This document shows, piece by piece, positions 1-7,936 of a stretch of 64,000 nt of DNA. This DNA comes from Brevibacillus panacihumi. GTDB lineage: Bacteria; Bacillota; Bacilli; Brevibacillales; Brevibacillaceae. Under the pieces are notes generated by a model. It saw only the letters and a list, made by a program, of their open reading frames with translations, was not told where the DNA came from and did no database searches. Location of the stretch: assembly GCF_003710985.1 (NCBI RefSeq), contig NZ_RHHT01000029.1, forward strand, positions 59,870 through 123,869. Reading direction: 5' to 3'. Position numbers and translations under genes: made by a program. How positions within the stretch are numbered: the stretch's first letter is position 1; each line of letters starts with the position of its first letter.

Positions 1-383
1 ATCTTGAACGTCCAGGTTTTGCCGTCCTCCGAAACTTCCCAGCTTTCCGCCAGATAGGGCTTGAATTCCAAGGTATCCGGGTCCTGCGTGACAAGACTCG
101 CGCCCAGATTTCCAGCGATCTGGTTCGCCACGGCCATCCCCGTCTTGTGGATGTCCAGCTGGTCAGGTTCATTGGCGATGCCGATCGTGATCGTTCCGCC
201 TTTTTTCGGTTGGAGGTTGGCTGTCGCTGCCGGCGCTTCCGTGGACGTAGACGTGGTCGGCGTTCCCGATTCAGATGCTGGCGAACTGGCTGGCGGTGTA
301 CTGCACCCGGCGATCAGCGAGAGCGACAGGGACACCATCGTTGCCGTGGAGAAAAGCTTTTTCAGGTGAGCTTTGGGTACCAT
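1..383 (-). CDS. Peptide ABC transporter substrate-binding lipoprotein (family 5), N-terminal part
   Basis: The first 127 residues of a secreted lipoprotein; the rest lies beyond the window edge. A Lys-rich start and hydrophobic stretch lead to the lipobox LIAGC near residue 27, so the protein should be lipidated on the outer face of the membrane. A Ser/Thr/Pro-rich linker follows, then the opening typical of OppA/DppA-like binding proteins (GGTITIGIANEPDQLD, later LAESWEVSEDGKTWTF). Such proteins capture oligopeptides or nickel for an ABC importer. The ATG start follows AGGAGG at good spacing. The substrate cannot be told from this part. It resembles the complete paralogue at 5443-7101. Confidence 0.85.
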   Translation of the reverse strand, partial: MVPKAHLKKLFSTATMVSLSLSLIAGCSTPPASSPASESGTPTTSTSTEAPAATANLQPKKGGTITIGIANEPDQLDIHKTGMAVANQIAGNLGASLVTQDPDTLEFKPYLAESWEVSEDGKTWTFK

Positions 384-505
384 GTGTCATCCTCCTACTA
401 AAGAAAGTATCGTTATCATTTACAGTACCACTTTTCTAAAAATTTCGATTATTGAACATTTCTATAGGGTATAGACAACGACCAAGCTCCTGCTGTAGTG
501 GTGGG

Positions 506-711
506 GAGGAAAAAGGGGAGAACGCTCCAGGCGGGTTGGGATCTTCGCAGGGGGTCATCCCTGTTCGGCTCCATTCCAAAGGCGGAACCGCGGCCAAAAG
601 CAGCCACTTTGAAGAAGTGGATCAGGGTTGGCCGCTGAATGCGTGTTCCGCCTTTTCCATTGCGCCTGGGTCAAGATCCCAAATGCCTTCGCTTTTCTCC
701 CCTTTTTCCTC
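506..711. repeat. Palindromic dispersed repeat, copy 1 (complete)
   Basis: A roughly 206-bp element whose ends are a perfect 17-bp inverted repeat (506-522 against 695-711, GAGGAAAAAGGGGAGAA). Nested inside are further inverted pairs: TTGGGATCTT 536-545 with 673-682, AAAGGCGGAAC 578-588 with 645-655, GCGGCCAA 590-597 with TTGGCCGC 628-635, and an apical CCACTT/AAGTGG hairpin at 604-620. The whole unit can fold into one long hairpin. Weaker similarity continues about 10 bp beyond each end. No convincing target-site duplication and no plausible coding frame. Near-identical copies lie at 7676-7880 and 63696-63818. Confidence 0.9.
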
Positions 712-778
712 GACCAGCCGTCGTATGTCGCCAGGCCTTTAATAAAAGACAGTTTCTCAAGAGGATTGCCACATAACA

Positions 779-806
779 CAAAAGAGCTGCCCCTCAGGAC
801 AGCTCC
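779..806 (-). terminator. Rho-independent terminator of the osmoprotectant operon
   Basis: Read on the minus strand, GAGCTGTCC and GGGCAGCTC form a stem with a TGAG loop, followed by TTTTG. It lies directly after the last gene of the operon. Confidence 0.75.
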
Positions 807-817
807 TTGTAACACCC

Positions 818-1477
818 TTATTTCTGCGCCTTCGCCGTCTGCAAGCGGAAATTGGCGCGCTTTTCGATTTTGCCGAGAATCAGATCGACCAGAATCACGA
901 GCAGCGCGGCTGGGATTGCCCCAGCCAGCACCTTCTGATCGTCTGTCGTGACGATTCCGCGCATGATCATTTCTCCGAGTCCGCCGGCGCCGACGAAGGT
1001 AGCCATTGTCGCAGCCCCGATGGAGACCACCGTAGCGACACGAATTCCCGTCAGAATGATCGGCATAGCCAACGGTATTTTCACCTTGGTCAAAAGCTGC
1101 AGCTTGGTCATGCCCATTCCGGTACCTGCTTCTATCAAATTCTTGTTGACGTTCTCCAGCCCGGCGTACGTGTTCTGGACGATAGGCAGCAGCGAATAGA
1201 GAGCCAATGCCGTAATCGCCGTCCCATAGCCGAGACCTAAAAAAATCATGACGATCAGCAAAAGTGAGATCGTAGGGATGGTCTGGATTGCGTTAATCGT
1301 AGTCTGGATCAGAAACGCGACACGCTGATTGCGGGTCATCCATACAGCCAGCGGGACTCCCGCTGCGATCGCAATCAGTATCGCACTGGCGCTCATGAAG
1401 AGATGTTCTCCCGTAAAAGCCAGCAGCTGTTTCCAGGAGCTCGCAAATACTCCCAAGGTCCCGATCAAGAGATCCAT
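818..1477 (-). CDS. Osmoprotectant ABC transporter permease (OpuBD/OpuCD-like)
   Basis: A 219-residue inner-membrane permease of the MetI/BPD-transport superfamily, with about five to six hydrophobic segments. The permease-ATPase coupling loop is seen around residues 130-150 (LIEAGTGMGMTKLQLLTKVK, with EA...G). Length and sequence fit the glycine betaine/choline/carnitine type. It is the fourth gene of an ATPase, permease, binding protein, permease operon, the same order as Bacillus subtilis opuBA-BB-BC-BD. It probably pairs with the 2428-3078 permease to form the channel. Which osmolyte is carried cannot be settled from sequence. Confidence 0.9.
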   Translation of the reverse strand: MDLLIGTLGVFASSWKQLLAFTGEHLFMSASAILIAIAAGVPLAVWMTRNQRVAFLIQTTINAIQTIPTISLLLIVMIFLGLGYGTAITALALYSLLPIVQNTYAGLENVNKNLIEAGTGMGMTKLQLLTKVKIPLAMPIILTGIRVATVVSIGAATMATFVGAGGLGEMIMRGIVTTDDQKVLAGAIPAALLVILVDLILGKIEKRANFRLQTAKAQK

Positions 1478-1508
1478 CGCATCTGCCTCCTTTCCATCAA
1501 GCCTTCTC

Positions 1509-2411
1509 TTACTTCTGGATCAATCCGTGTTCCAGCAAAAATTCGCGGGCGATTGCCGCCGGGTCTTTCTTTTCGATATCCGCCTGATAGTTCAAGGCAG
1601 TCATGGTCTGGGTATCAATCTTGCCTGTCAGCTTGTTGATGACCTCTTCCAACTGCGGATACTTCTTCAACGTGTCATTGCGAACGACAGGAGAAGCGCC
1701 GTATGGCGGGAAGAAATGCTTGTCATCCTCCAGGGTAACGAGATTGTACTCCTTCAGCCGCGAATCAGTCGAATACGCAAGAACAATATCTACTTCTTTC
1801 GTGTCTACTGCCTTGTATACCAATCCGATATCCATCGGCGTTGTTTTGCCAAACTGGAAGCCGTATTCCTGGATAAACGCCTGGTAACCGTCATTGGGCC
1901 GCTCGAGCCAGCTTGAATCCGTACCCAGGCTCAGCTCCTTGGCATGCGCTGCCAGATCCGAGATTTTTTGCAGATTGTACTTGTCAGCCAATTCCTTGCG
2001 CACCGTGAAGACGTAGGTGTTTTCAAAGCCATACGACGGGAACCAAAGCTGGTCGAATTTTTCGGCCACGCCGTTCTTCACCAGATCAAATGCTTCCTGC
2101 GGGTCCTTGCTGAACTCCTCCAACCCGAGGCTGCTCGTGATGTCCGTCCCCACATAGCGGACAGCGGAGATCTGGATGTCGTTATTTTGCATGGCCTTCA
2201 ATACAACCGGTGTAGCTCCCAGGCCGCCTACCAGCTCTGTTTTCAGGTCGGAGTTGCCCTCGATTACCTGCTTGAGCATATGCGCCAGAATCGTCTGCTC
2301 CGAGGTGGGCTGATGCCCGATTTTGACGACGTCGCCGGAGCTGCATCCCGTCGCCAGCAGTAGAGATAATCCTGTTATGATCAGTGCTTTTATCCAATTG
2401 CCTTTTATCAT
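1509..2411 (-). CDS. Osmoprotectant-binding lipoprotein (OpuBC/OpuCC-like)
   Basis: A 300-residue extracellular binding protein that would deliver glycine betaine, carnitine or choline to the two permeases beside it. A signal peptide ends in a lipobox (LLATGCSS), after which the body matches the OpuAC/QAT family (KIGHQPTSEQTILAHML; later DIVLAYSTDSRLKEYNL, the typical aromatic-rich ligand-pocket region). An upstream in-frame start at 2438 would overlap the preceding permease. The ATG at 2411 is preferred because GAGGGGG precedes it and it starts the signal peptide directly. Confidence 0.9.
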   Translation of the reverse strand: MIKGNWIKALIITGLSLLLATGCSSGDVVKIGHQPTSEQTILAHMLKQVIEGNSDLKTELVGGLGATPVVLKAMQNNDIQISAVRYVGTDITSSLGLEEFSKDPQEAFDLVKNGVAEKFDQLWFPSYGFENTYVFTVRKELADKYNLQKISDLAAHAKELSLGTDSSWLERPNDGYQAFIQEYGFQFGKTTPMDIGLVYKAVDTKEVDIVLAYSTDSRLKEYNLVTLEDDKHFFPPYGASPVVRNDTLKKYPQLEEVINKLTGKIDTQTMTALNYQADIEKKDPAAIAREFLLEHGLIQK

Positions 2412-2427
2412 CCTGAACGTTTCCCCC

Positions 2428-3078
2428 TCAATTGGCACGCTTTATCTTTAAACCTTTCGGCGTGCACATCTTCTGAATATTTCGTGTAAGCAAGTCAGCA
2501 ATCGTCGCCAGCATTGCGGTTGCAAGCGCACCTGTAATCATCATATTGTCGTTTGCAAGCCCAAGTCCGGTAAATACCAGGTAGCCGAGTCCGCCGCCGC
2601 CGATGACAGCCGCCAGCGTGGCCCAACTGATGGTATAGATCGTTGCTGTTCGAAACCCTCCCATAATAATCGAGATCGCCATCGGCAACTCGATCTTCCA
2701 CAGTATTTGAAAACTGGTCATGCCCATGCCGCGTGCCGCTTCGATCAAAGCCGGGTCTACTTCGCGGATCCCCGTATACGTGTTGCGAAGCATCGGCAAA
2801 AGCGAATAGAGAAACAAGGCGACAATCGCAGGAACAGCCCCGATCCCGAGCAACGGAATCATCAGACCCAGCAGGGCAAGGCTCGGAATGGTCTGTAAAA
2901 TATTCACAAACCCGATGACATAGGTATTGATCTTTTCCGTTCGTGTCAGCAGAATGCCGAGCGGTACAGCGATCAAAAAGCCTCCAGCTACCGCGATCAA
3001 GGAGATGTAGCTGTGTTCCCAGAGCAGTTTGAGCACCAGATCATATCTGTCTGTCAAAAATTGAATAAATTCACTCAT
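2428..3078 (-). CDS. Osmoprotectant ABC transporter permease (OpuBB/OpuCB-like)
   Basis: A 216-residue permease with several membrane spans and the coupling motif LIEAARGMGMTSFQILWKIE near residues 116-135. It is closely related to the second permease of the operon (818-1477), as expected for the heterodimeric channel of Opu-type importers. It is the second gene after the ATPase, with a 15-bp gap, and its stop lies just before the start of the binding-protein gene, so translation is probably coupled. Confidence 0.9.
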   Translation of the reverse strand: MSEFIQFLTDRYDLVLKLLWEHSYISLIAVAGGFLIAVPLGILLTRTEKINTYVIGFVNILQTIPSLALLGLMIPLLGIGAVPAIVALFLYSLLPMLRNTYTGIREVDPALIEAARGMGMTSFQILWKIELPMAISIIMGGFRTATIYTISWATLAAVIGGGGLGYLVFTGLGLANDNMMITGALATAMLATIADLLTRNIQKMCTPKGLKIKRAN

Positions 3079-3093
3079 CCCCTCACCCCATTT

Positions 3094-3888
3094 CTATGAA
3101 ATACTCCATTTGGGGAGCGTCGCCGCTTTTTTGGACACGTTTGGATGAAGCTCCTTCACCTTGCGCAGGCGCTTGGCCCCGATAAAGTTCACCACGAACT
3201 CGTTGGCTGGATGCTGCAGCAATTGTTCGGGAGTATCCAGCTGGACGACCTCCCCGTCGTTCATCAGGCAGATGCGATCCGCGATTTTGATCGCCTCGTC
3301 CATATCATGCGTGACGAACACAATGGTTTTGTTGATCGTCTTTTGCAAACGCACGAACTCGTCTTGCAATTGCTCTCTGCTGATCGGGTCCAACGCGCTG
3401 AATGGCTCATCCATCAGGATAATCGGAGGATCGGCTGCCATCGCGCGTATTACCCCTACACGCTGCTGCTGGCCGCCGCTCAGCTCAGCCGGATAGCGGT
3501 TTTTGAACACCTTGGGATCGAGCCCCACCATGTCCAGCAGCTCATCTACCTTTTGCTCGATTTTGGCTCGATCCTGCTTTTTCAGCTTGGGGACCAGGGC
3601 CACATTTTCTCCGATGGTCATATGCGGGAATAGCGCGATCTGCTGGATCACATACCCGATGCTGCGGCGCAGCTCCACGGGATCAGCCAAAGAGATGTCC
3701 TCTCCGTTGATCTCGATTTTGCCTGCTGTCGGCTCGATCAGGCGATTGATCATTTTCATGGTCGTCGTCTTCCCGCAGCCGCTGGGGCCGATCAGGACAA
3801 ACAGCTCGCCTGCTTTGATCTGAAGATCCAGACTTTTGATAATGGAGGTATTGCCAATGCTTTTTTCCACATGGTGAAAGGAAATCAT
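3094..3888 (-). CDS. Osmoprotectant ABC transporter ATPase without CBS domains (OpuBA/OpuCA-like)
   Basis: A 264-residue nucleotide-binding subunit. Visible motifs are Walker A GPSGCGKTT, signature LSGGQQQR, Walker B IILMDEPFSALD and switch histidine VTHD. Known OpuBA/OpuCA/ProV proteins are about 380-400 residues and carry tandem CBS domains that sense ionic strength or c-di-AMP. This one stops soon after the ATPase core with a basic, non-CBS tail, so that control layer is missing. The start at 3888 (AAGGAG then ATG, MISFHHVEK) is chosen over an upstream frame that would run into the leader terminator. First gene of the operon. Confidence 0.92.
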   Translation of the reverse strand: MISFHHVEKSIGNTSIIKSLDLQIKAGELFVLIGPSGCGKTTTMKMINRLIEPTAGKIEINGEDISLADPVELRRSIGYVIQQIALFPHMTIGENVALVPKLKKQDRAKIEQKVDELLDMVGLDPKVFKNRYPAELSGGQQQRVGVIRAMAADPPIILMDEPFSALDPISREQLQDEFVRLQKTINKTIVFVTHDMDEAIKIADRICLMNDGEVVQLDTPEQLLQHPANEFVVNFIGAKRLRKVKELHPNVSKKAATLPKWSIS

Positions 3889-3923
3889 AAGCACCACTCC
3901 TTCGATAAAATTTATGGAAAGAA

Positions 3924-3989
3924 AAAGAGTCGAACCACTGCGCGCGCCAGGAAAGGCCATCCCGGCGAAAGCAGTATTTCGACTCTTTT
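3924..3989 (-). terminator. Leader terminator of the c-di-AMP riboswitch
   Basis: On the minus strand, AAAGAGTCGAA at the upstream edge pairs with TTCGACTCTTT downstream, and a T-rich tract (TTTCTTTCC) follows. It sits between the aptamer and the ATPase start, as expected for an attenuating expression platform. Confidence 0.75.
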
Positions 3990-4107
3990 CTCACATACAA
4001 ATATGAGGAAATAAGCTTGCATATTCACTGAATGAAAGCCCAAATAGAGCTGCCAATCATGCGATGAAAAAGCAAGCAAACAAACGTAGATTGTATGCAA
4101 ATTTCTG

Positions 4108-4226
4108 CTTTAGCCGACGAGGTTAGCTGACGGGTAGGATGGCAGTTAGCATCCCTTCTGCTTGCACAGAATTAACCCCAAAGATGGTTCCCCCGTTTTC
4201 GTCTGGAGACGAAACTAGGCCCGATA
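4108..4226 (-). ncRNA. c-di-AMP riboswitch (ydaO/yuaA class)
   Basis: The minus strand carries the hallmark blocks of the ydaO-yuaA aptamer in order: a small CGTCT/AGACG hairpin, ACGGGGGAACC (4186-4196), TGGGGTTAAT (4171-4180, canonical TGGGGTGAAT), a variable hairpin, and the highly conserved CCGTCAGCTAACCTCGT (4116-4132). A short P1 helix can form between GGCC near 4219-4222 and GGCT near 4111-4114. In known members, c-di-AMP binding favours termination. A terminator at 3924-3989 follows, then the osmoprotectant operon, a recurrent target of this class. Edges are approximate. Confidence 0.93.
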
Positions 4227-4432
4227 TGAAATTAGTGAAGGTTTTCGTATTGCTAATGTCTTTCAGTTTACCATAATGCGATCGTCGCCTCAATTTTCAA
4301 AAAACGCCGTATAACTCCCTCTGACTCTCTCAAAGGGAGTTAACCGTAATCAGTTGACTCTTTCTTCCGAATACTCGGGAATCCTTCCAAATCCTTCCCG
4401 GACTCGTCGAACTTTTGCCGACATGTTAAGCC

Positions 4433-5326
4433 TCATTGTAAAAGATGCAGCAAAAATGTCAGGGTCCCGACGCTCATCACTGTCGTGATCAGCACGCTGC
4501 TGGAGACAAACTGCGGTCTGGCGTTGAACTGGATGGCGTACATCGCCGTGGTGGCCGCTGACGGCATGGCTGCCAGAATGACCAGAACCTTCTGCAAAAG
4601 AGGATCAATCGGAAACAGCAGACAGATCAAATAAGCGAGCACAGGCGAGGCGATCAAGCGAATGACGCTGGCGATACTCAGGCCCTTCCACTCCAGCCCC
4701 TTCGCTGATACATTGGCAAGCTGCATGCCAAGGATGAGCATGACGACGGGGATGGCTGCCTGTGCGACCAGGTCTATCGCCTGATAATAGCTCTCCGGGA
4801 TCACGATTTGGAATTGTTGAAACAAAATCGCGACGATGACAGCGTGGTTGGAGGGCTGCTTGAGGACCATCTTGATCGCGTCCTTGGCGCCGCCCTTGCC
4901 GCGAGAGGCGAAATAGACGCCAAACACGCCCATGATAATCGCGTGAAAGACCATGATCTGCACCGCGTAGTTGAATCCTGCCTCGCCATAGGCGAACAGG
5001 ATGATCGGCGTACCGTAGTTTCCGCTGTTCATGAATGCGGTGGACAGCATCATCGCGCTCTCCTGCTGCTTGTCGTACTTGAAGCATTTTGCCGTGATTT
5101 GCGTGATCACGATCAGCCCGATGGTCAACAGCATGGAGATGATCACGATGTAGAACAACTGCAGGTCAAGCGGTGTTTTGTAAAAGGTGCGAAATACAAG
5201 AGCCGTAGACAGCACGTATATGGCAAGTGTCGAGATGGGCTTGAGATCCAGCTTGTAGACCCGCTGCAGGATGTAGCCACTGAGGAAAATCAGCAATACC
5301 GGTAAAATGACTTGAAAAAAAATCAT
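4433..5326 (-). CDS. AEC-family (auxin efflux carrier-like) transporter
   Basis: A 297-residue, highly hydrophobic protein with about ten membrane segments split into two similar halves by a central region near residues 140-170. Sequence blocks such as FMNSGNYGTPI and the C-terminal AAMPSAATTAMYA are typical of bacterial AEC carriers (YfdV, MdcF, MleP relatives), which move dicarboxylates such as malate or malonate. It stands alone, divergent from nothing nearby. The 100 bp after its stop contain an AACTCCCT/AGGGAGTT inverted repeat (4313-4341) without a good T tract. The substrate is unknown. Confidence 0.85.
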   Translation of the reverse strand: MIFFQVILPVLLIFLSGYILQRVYKLDLKPISTLAIYVLSTALVFRTFYKTPLDLQLFYIVIISMLLTIGLIVITQITAKCFKYDKQQESAMMLSTAFMNSGNYGTPIILFAYGEAGFNYAVQIMVFHAIIMGVFGVYFASRGKGGAKDAIKMVLKQPSNHAVIVAILFQQFQIVIPESYYQAIDLVAQAAIPVVMLILGMQLANVSAKGLEWKGLSIASVIRLIASPVLAYLICLLFPIDPLLQKVLVILAAMPSAATTAMYAIQFNARPQFVSSSVLITTVMSVGTLTFLLHLLQ

Positions 5327-5385
5327 ATGAGTTCCCTACTTCCGCTTCGATTCACATCCATGCTTTAGTATACCAGAGCGAAAGC

Positions 5386-5431
5386 AAAAAAGGCCGATCA
5401 CGCCCCATTTTTTGTGGAGCGAAATCAGCCT
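5386..5431 (-). terminator. Terminator after the peptide-binding lipoprotein gene
   Basis: The minus strand reads GGCTGATTTCGC, an A-rich loop, GCGTGATCGGCC and then TTTTTTG. It starts about 12 bp after the stop of the 5443-7101 gene. Confidence 0.8.
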
Positions 5432-5442
5432 GAACAGGTCTT

Positions 5443-7101
5443 TTATTCCTTCCATTCCACCGCTGCAATGCTTTCCGAACCCGTCGGATGCAACACGTAC
5501 CCAGACAGTCCTGCCCTTGCCGCCATCATCGGCTTGGCATGGGCGAGCGGAATCATCGGCGCGTCTTCAAACAGCAATTCCTGTGCTTTTTTGTACATGT
5601 CGATCCGTTTTTGATGATCGACCGTCGACGCCGCCTCTACCAGAATGTCTTGAACCTCCTTGTTTTTGTAGCGCATCCGATTCTCATTGGGATTGAACAA
5701 GACGTTCAGGAAGTTGTCCGGATCGCCATTGTCCCCTGTCCAGCCCAAGAGGTACATATCCTGCTCCCCTTGCCTGATCTTCGCCAGATAGGTCGCCCAC
5801 TCCATCGTGACAATCTGGGCGTCGATGCCGATCTTGGCGAAATCCTGCTGCAGCGCCTCAGCGATCTTCTGCCCTTCCGTCATGTATTGACGCGGAACAG
5901 GCATCGCCCACAAGGTTGTTTTAAATCCATTGGGGTAGCCTGCCTCTGCAAGGAGCTGCTTCGCTTTTTCCAAATCATAAGGGCGATCCTGAATAGCATC
6001 ATTATAGCCCCATACAGATGGCGGCGTCGCGTTGACGGCTGGCTCTGCGCTGCCGCCGTAAAAAGCATCCACTATCCCCTGCTTGTCGACGGCATAGGCA
6101 ACGGCCTGACGCACCTTTTGGTTGTCAAACGGCTTTTTCTCCACGTTAAACGCGAGATACGCCACGTTCATAGGCGGACGATCCAGAAGTTGCAGCTCGG
6201 CGTTTCCTTTTACAGACTCGGCGTCATCAGGGTTTAGTCCGTCCATCAGGTCGATCTCGCCGGAGACGAGCGCAGTCAGACGGGCTGTATTGTCGGGAAT
6301 CACCTTGAATACCGCTTCTTCCAGCTTCGGCACTCCCGGCTGCCAGTACTGCTCATTCTTTTTCAATGTAATGGTCTCATTGCGCTTCCACTCTACAAAG
6401 ACAAACGGTCCGGTCCCGACCGGATTTTCCTTGAAGCCCAATCCGTGCTTTTGCAGGGCGGCAGGAGAAGCGATGGCGAACGCAGGCATGGCCAGGTTGT
6501 TGAGGAACGGAGAGAGCGGTTTTTTCAGTTTGAACTCGACGGTGTGCGGGTCGATAGCTTTGACGCTTTCAATGATGTGTCCTTCCTCTCCCTTAAACCC
6601 GCCAAACATGTCGTTGTAATAGGAAAAGCTGACTTCGCCGTGCAACGGATGATTTTTGTCCATCCAGCGCTCGAAGTTGAATACGACAGCGTCGGCGTTG
6701 AAATCCGTACCGTCGTGGAATTTGATTCCCTGGCGAAGCTGGAAGGTATACGTAAGCCCGTCCGGAGCGATCTCCCACTTCTCTGCCAGTCCCGGACGGA
6801 TATTGGTATTGTCCGGTTCAAAATTGAGCAGCGTCTCCAGCACATTGACAGTCACCTTGAACGATTCGCTGTCCGTGGCAGCGATCGCATCCAGCGTCAC
6901 GGAATCCCCGCCCCGTCCGATAATCAGTTTTTGCTCTTTGACAGGCTGGTTCGCAGCAGGCTGTGCCTGTTCAGACGTCTGTGCTGCCTCTCCTGTTGGA
7001 GGGCTGGCGCTGTTTGGCGGTGCCGAAGGAGAACATCCCGCAGCAAACAGTCCAACTGCCAGCGTTAGCGAGTACCAAACATTTCGATTCCATTTCATCA
7101 T
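5443..7101 (-). CDS. Peptide ABC transporter substrate-binding lipoprotein (family 5, OppA/DppA-like)
   Basis: A complete 552-residue binding protein. The signal peptide ends at a lipobox (LFAAGCSP), then a Ser/Pro/Thr linker. The family-5 signature is present (LAEKWEIAPDGLTYTFQLRQ, IKFHDGTDFNADAVVFNFER, VRQAVAYAVDKQ), and the C-terminal part contains the LLGWTGDNGDPDNF block common in DppA-type proteins. It should bind dipeptides or oligopeptides for import. The start is the ATG pair at 7101 after AGGAGA; an upstream frame lacks a signal. No permease or ATPase genes are adjacent, so it probably works with a transporter encoded elsewhere. Confidence 0.92.
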   Translation of the reverse strand: MMKWNRNVWYSLTLAVGLFAAGCSPSAPPNSASPPTGEAAQTSEQAQPAANQPVKEQKLIIGRGGDSVTLDAIAATDSESFKVTVNVLETLLNFEPDNTNIRPGLAEKWEIAPDGLTYTFQLRQGIKFHDGTDFNADAVVFNFERWMDKNHPLHGEVSFSYYNDMFGGFKGEEGHIIESVKAIDPHTVEFKLKKPLSPFLNNLAMPAFAIASPAALQKHGLGFKENPVGTGPFVFVEWKRNETITLKKNEQYWQPGVPKLEEAVFKVIPDNTARLTALVSGEIDLMDGLNPDDAESVKGNAELQLLDRPPMNVAYLAFNVEKKPFDNQKVRQAVAYAVDKQGIVDAFYGGSAEPAVNATPPSVWGYNDAIQDRPYDLEKAKQLLAEAGYPNGFKTTLWAMPVPRQYMTEGQKIAEALQQDFAKIGIDAQIVTMEWATYLAKIRQGEQDMYLLGWTGDNGDPDNFLNVLFNPNENRMRYKNKEVQDILVEAASTVDHQKRIDMYKKAQELLFEDAPMIPLAHAKPMMAARAGLSGYVLHPTGSESIAAVEWKE

Positions 7102-7188
7102 GGGCCGTTGTCTCCTTTCCTGGTTCATGAAGTAAATGGTAGCCGAAGTATTTGTAAAATACAATATATTCAGTAAATTTTACCCAAA

Positions 7189-7212
7189 TTCCTGAAGCAT
7201 GTCTTCAGGAAT
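7189..7212 (-). terminator. Possible weak terminator
   Basis: A TTCCTGAAG/CTTCAGGAA inverted repeat after the stop of the 7220-7555 gene; only a short T tract follows on the minus strand. Confidence 0.35.
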
Positions 7213-7219
7213 AATCGCG

Positions 7220-7555
7220 TTACTCAGGGAAGTAGCCTTTTGAGGCATCAAGCAGCCCTTCCAGTTGCGTGACGGCGGAAAAAAACTCAGGATGTGCATC
7301 CTGGTTCTGCTCTGCCAGATCCTTCAGGTCGCTATATGCTTCCGACAGACGGAAAAAAGGGGCGTCTAGGTTGGGCTTTCTCTCGTGGGGAAGCTCTGTC
7401 ATCACCATATTGGTTTCCAGGTAAAAAGTATCCGCCGAAACATGCTCAATGTCGTTTTTGACTTCTTGCAGTACATTTTGAAGTTCGCTGGGGAGGATCT
7501 CCTGATGCTTCAGCAAATTGTCAACAACAGTGAGGACGTACTCTTTTTTGGTCAA
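7220..7555 (-). CDS. Hypothetical protein, 111 residues
   Basis: A soluble, acidic 111-residue protein that I do not recognise. It starts MTKKEYVLTVVDNLLKH and is predicted mostly helical, without a signal peptide, membrane segment or cysteine motif. Asp and Glu are abundant in the C-terminal half. A standard start and coding-like composition support it as real. It lies between the peptide-binding lipoprotein and repeat copy 2 and has no obvious operon partner. Confidence 0.6.
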   Translation of the reverse strand: MTKKEYVLTVVDNLLKHQEILPSELQNVLQEVKNDIEHVSADTFYLETNMVMTELPHERKPNLDAPFFRLSEAYSDLKDLAEQNQDAHPEFFSAVTQLEGLLDASKGYFPE

Positions 7556-7675
7556 GGCAGCTCGTCATCCTTTCGTCTTTCCTGTCTCCTTACTTTGCCC
7601 AGAGCTGCTTCCATTTACTCCTAGTGAGACTTGAGTACAAAAAGAGAATGCCGTTGGTCAGACTGCAGTGGAGAC

Positions 7676-7880
7676 GAGGAAAAAGGGGAGAACGCTCCAG
7701 CGGGTTGGGATCTTCTCTGGGGGGCATCCCTGGCCGGCTGCACTCCAAAGGCGGAACCGCGTCCAAAAGCAGCCACTTCGAAGAAGTGGTTCAAGGTTGG
7801 ACGCTAAAAGCGTGTTCCGCCTTTTCCGCTGCGCCTGGGTCAAGATCCCAAATGCCTTCGCTTTTCTCCCCTTTTTCCTC
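7676..7880. repeat. Palindromic dispersed repeat, copy 2 (complete)
   Basis: A 205-bp copy of the element at 506-711 with the same perfect 17-bp terminal inverted repeat (7676-7692 against 7864-7880) and the same nested pairs. One inner helix that reads GCGGCCAA/TTGGCCGC in copy 1 reads GCGTCCAA/TTGGACGC here, so both arms changed and pairing is kept. The apical loop differs (CGAAG against TGAAG) while its stem CCACTT/AAGTGG is unchanged. It fills the gap between two minus-strand genes. Confidence 0.9.
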
Positions 7881-7936
7881 AACCAGCGTCCATTGGTCCT
7901 CGATACTCCTTGAGGGCTGCTCAGGATGTTTTTGTA

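Noticed and set aside
452..742. Frames within the palindromic repeats
   Set aside because: Both strands are open by virtue of the repeat; similar peptides recur at the other copies, but indels differ and no ribosome site is present.
4313..4341. AACTCCCT/AGGGAGTT as a terminator of the AEC carrier
   Set aside because: The stem has no nearby T tract on the minus strand.
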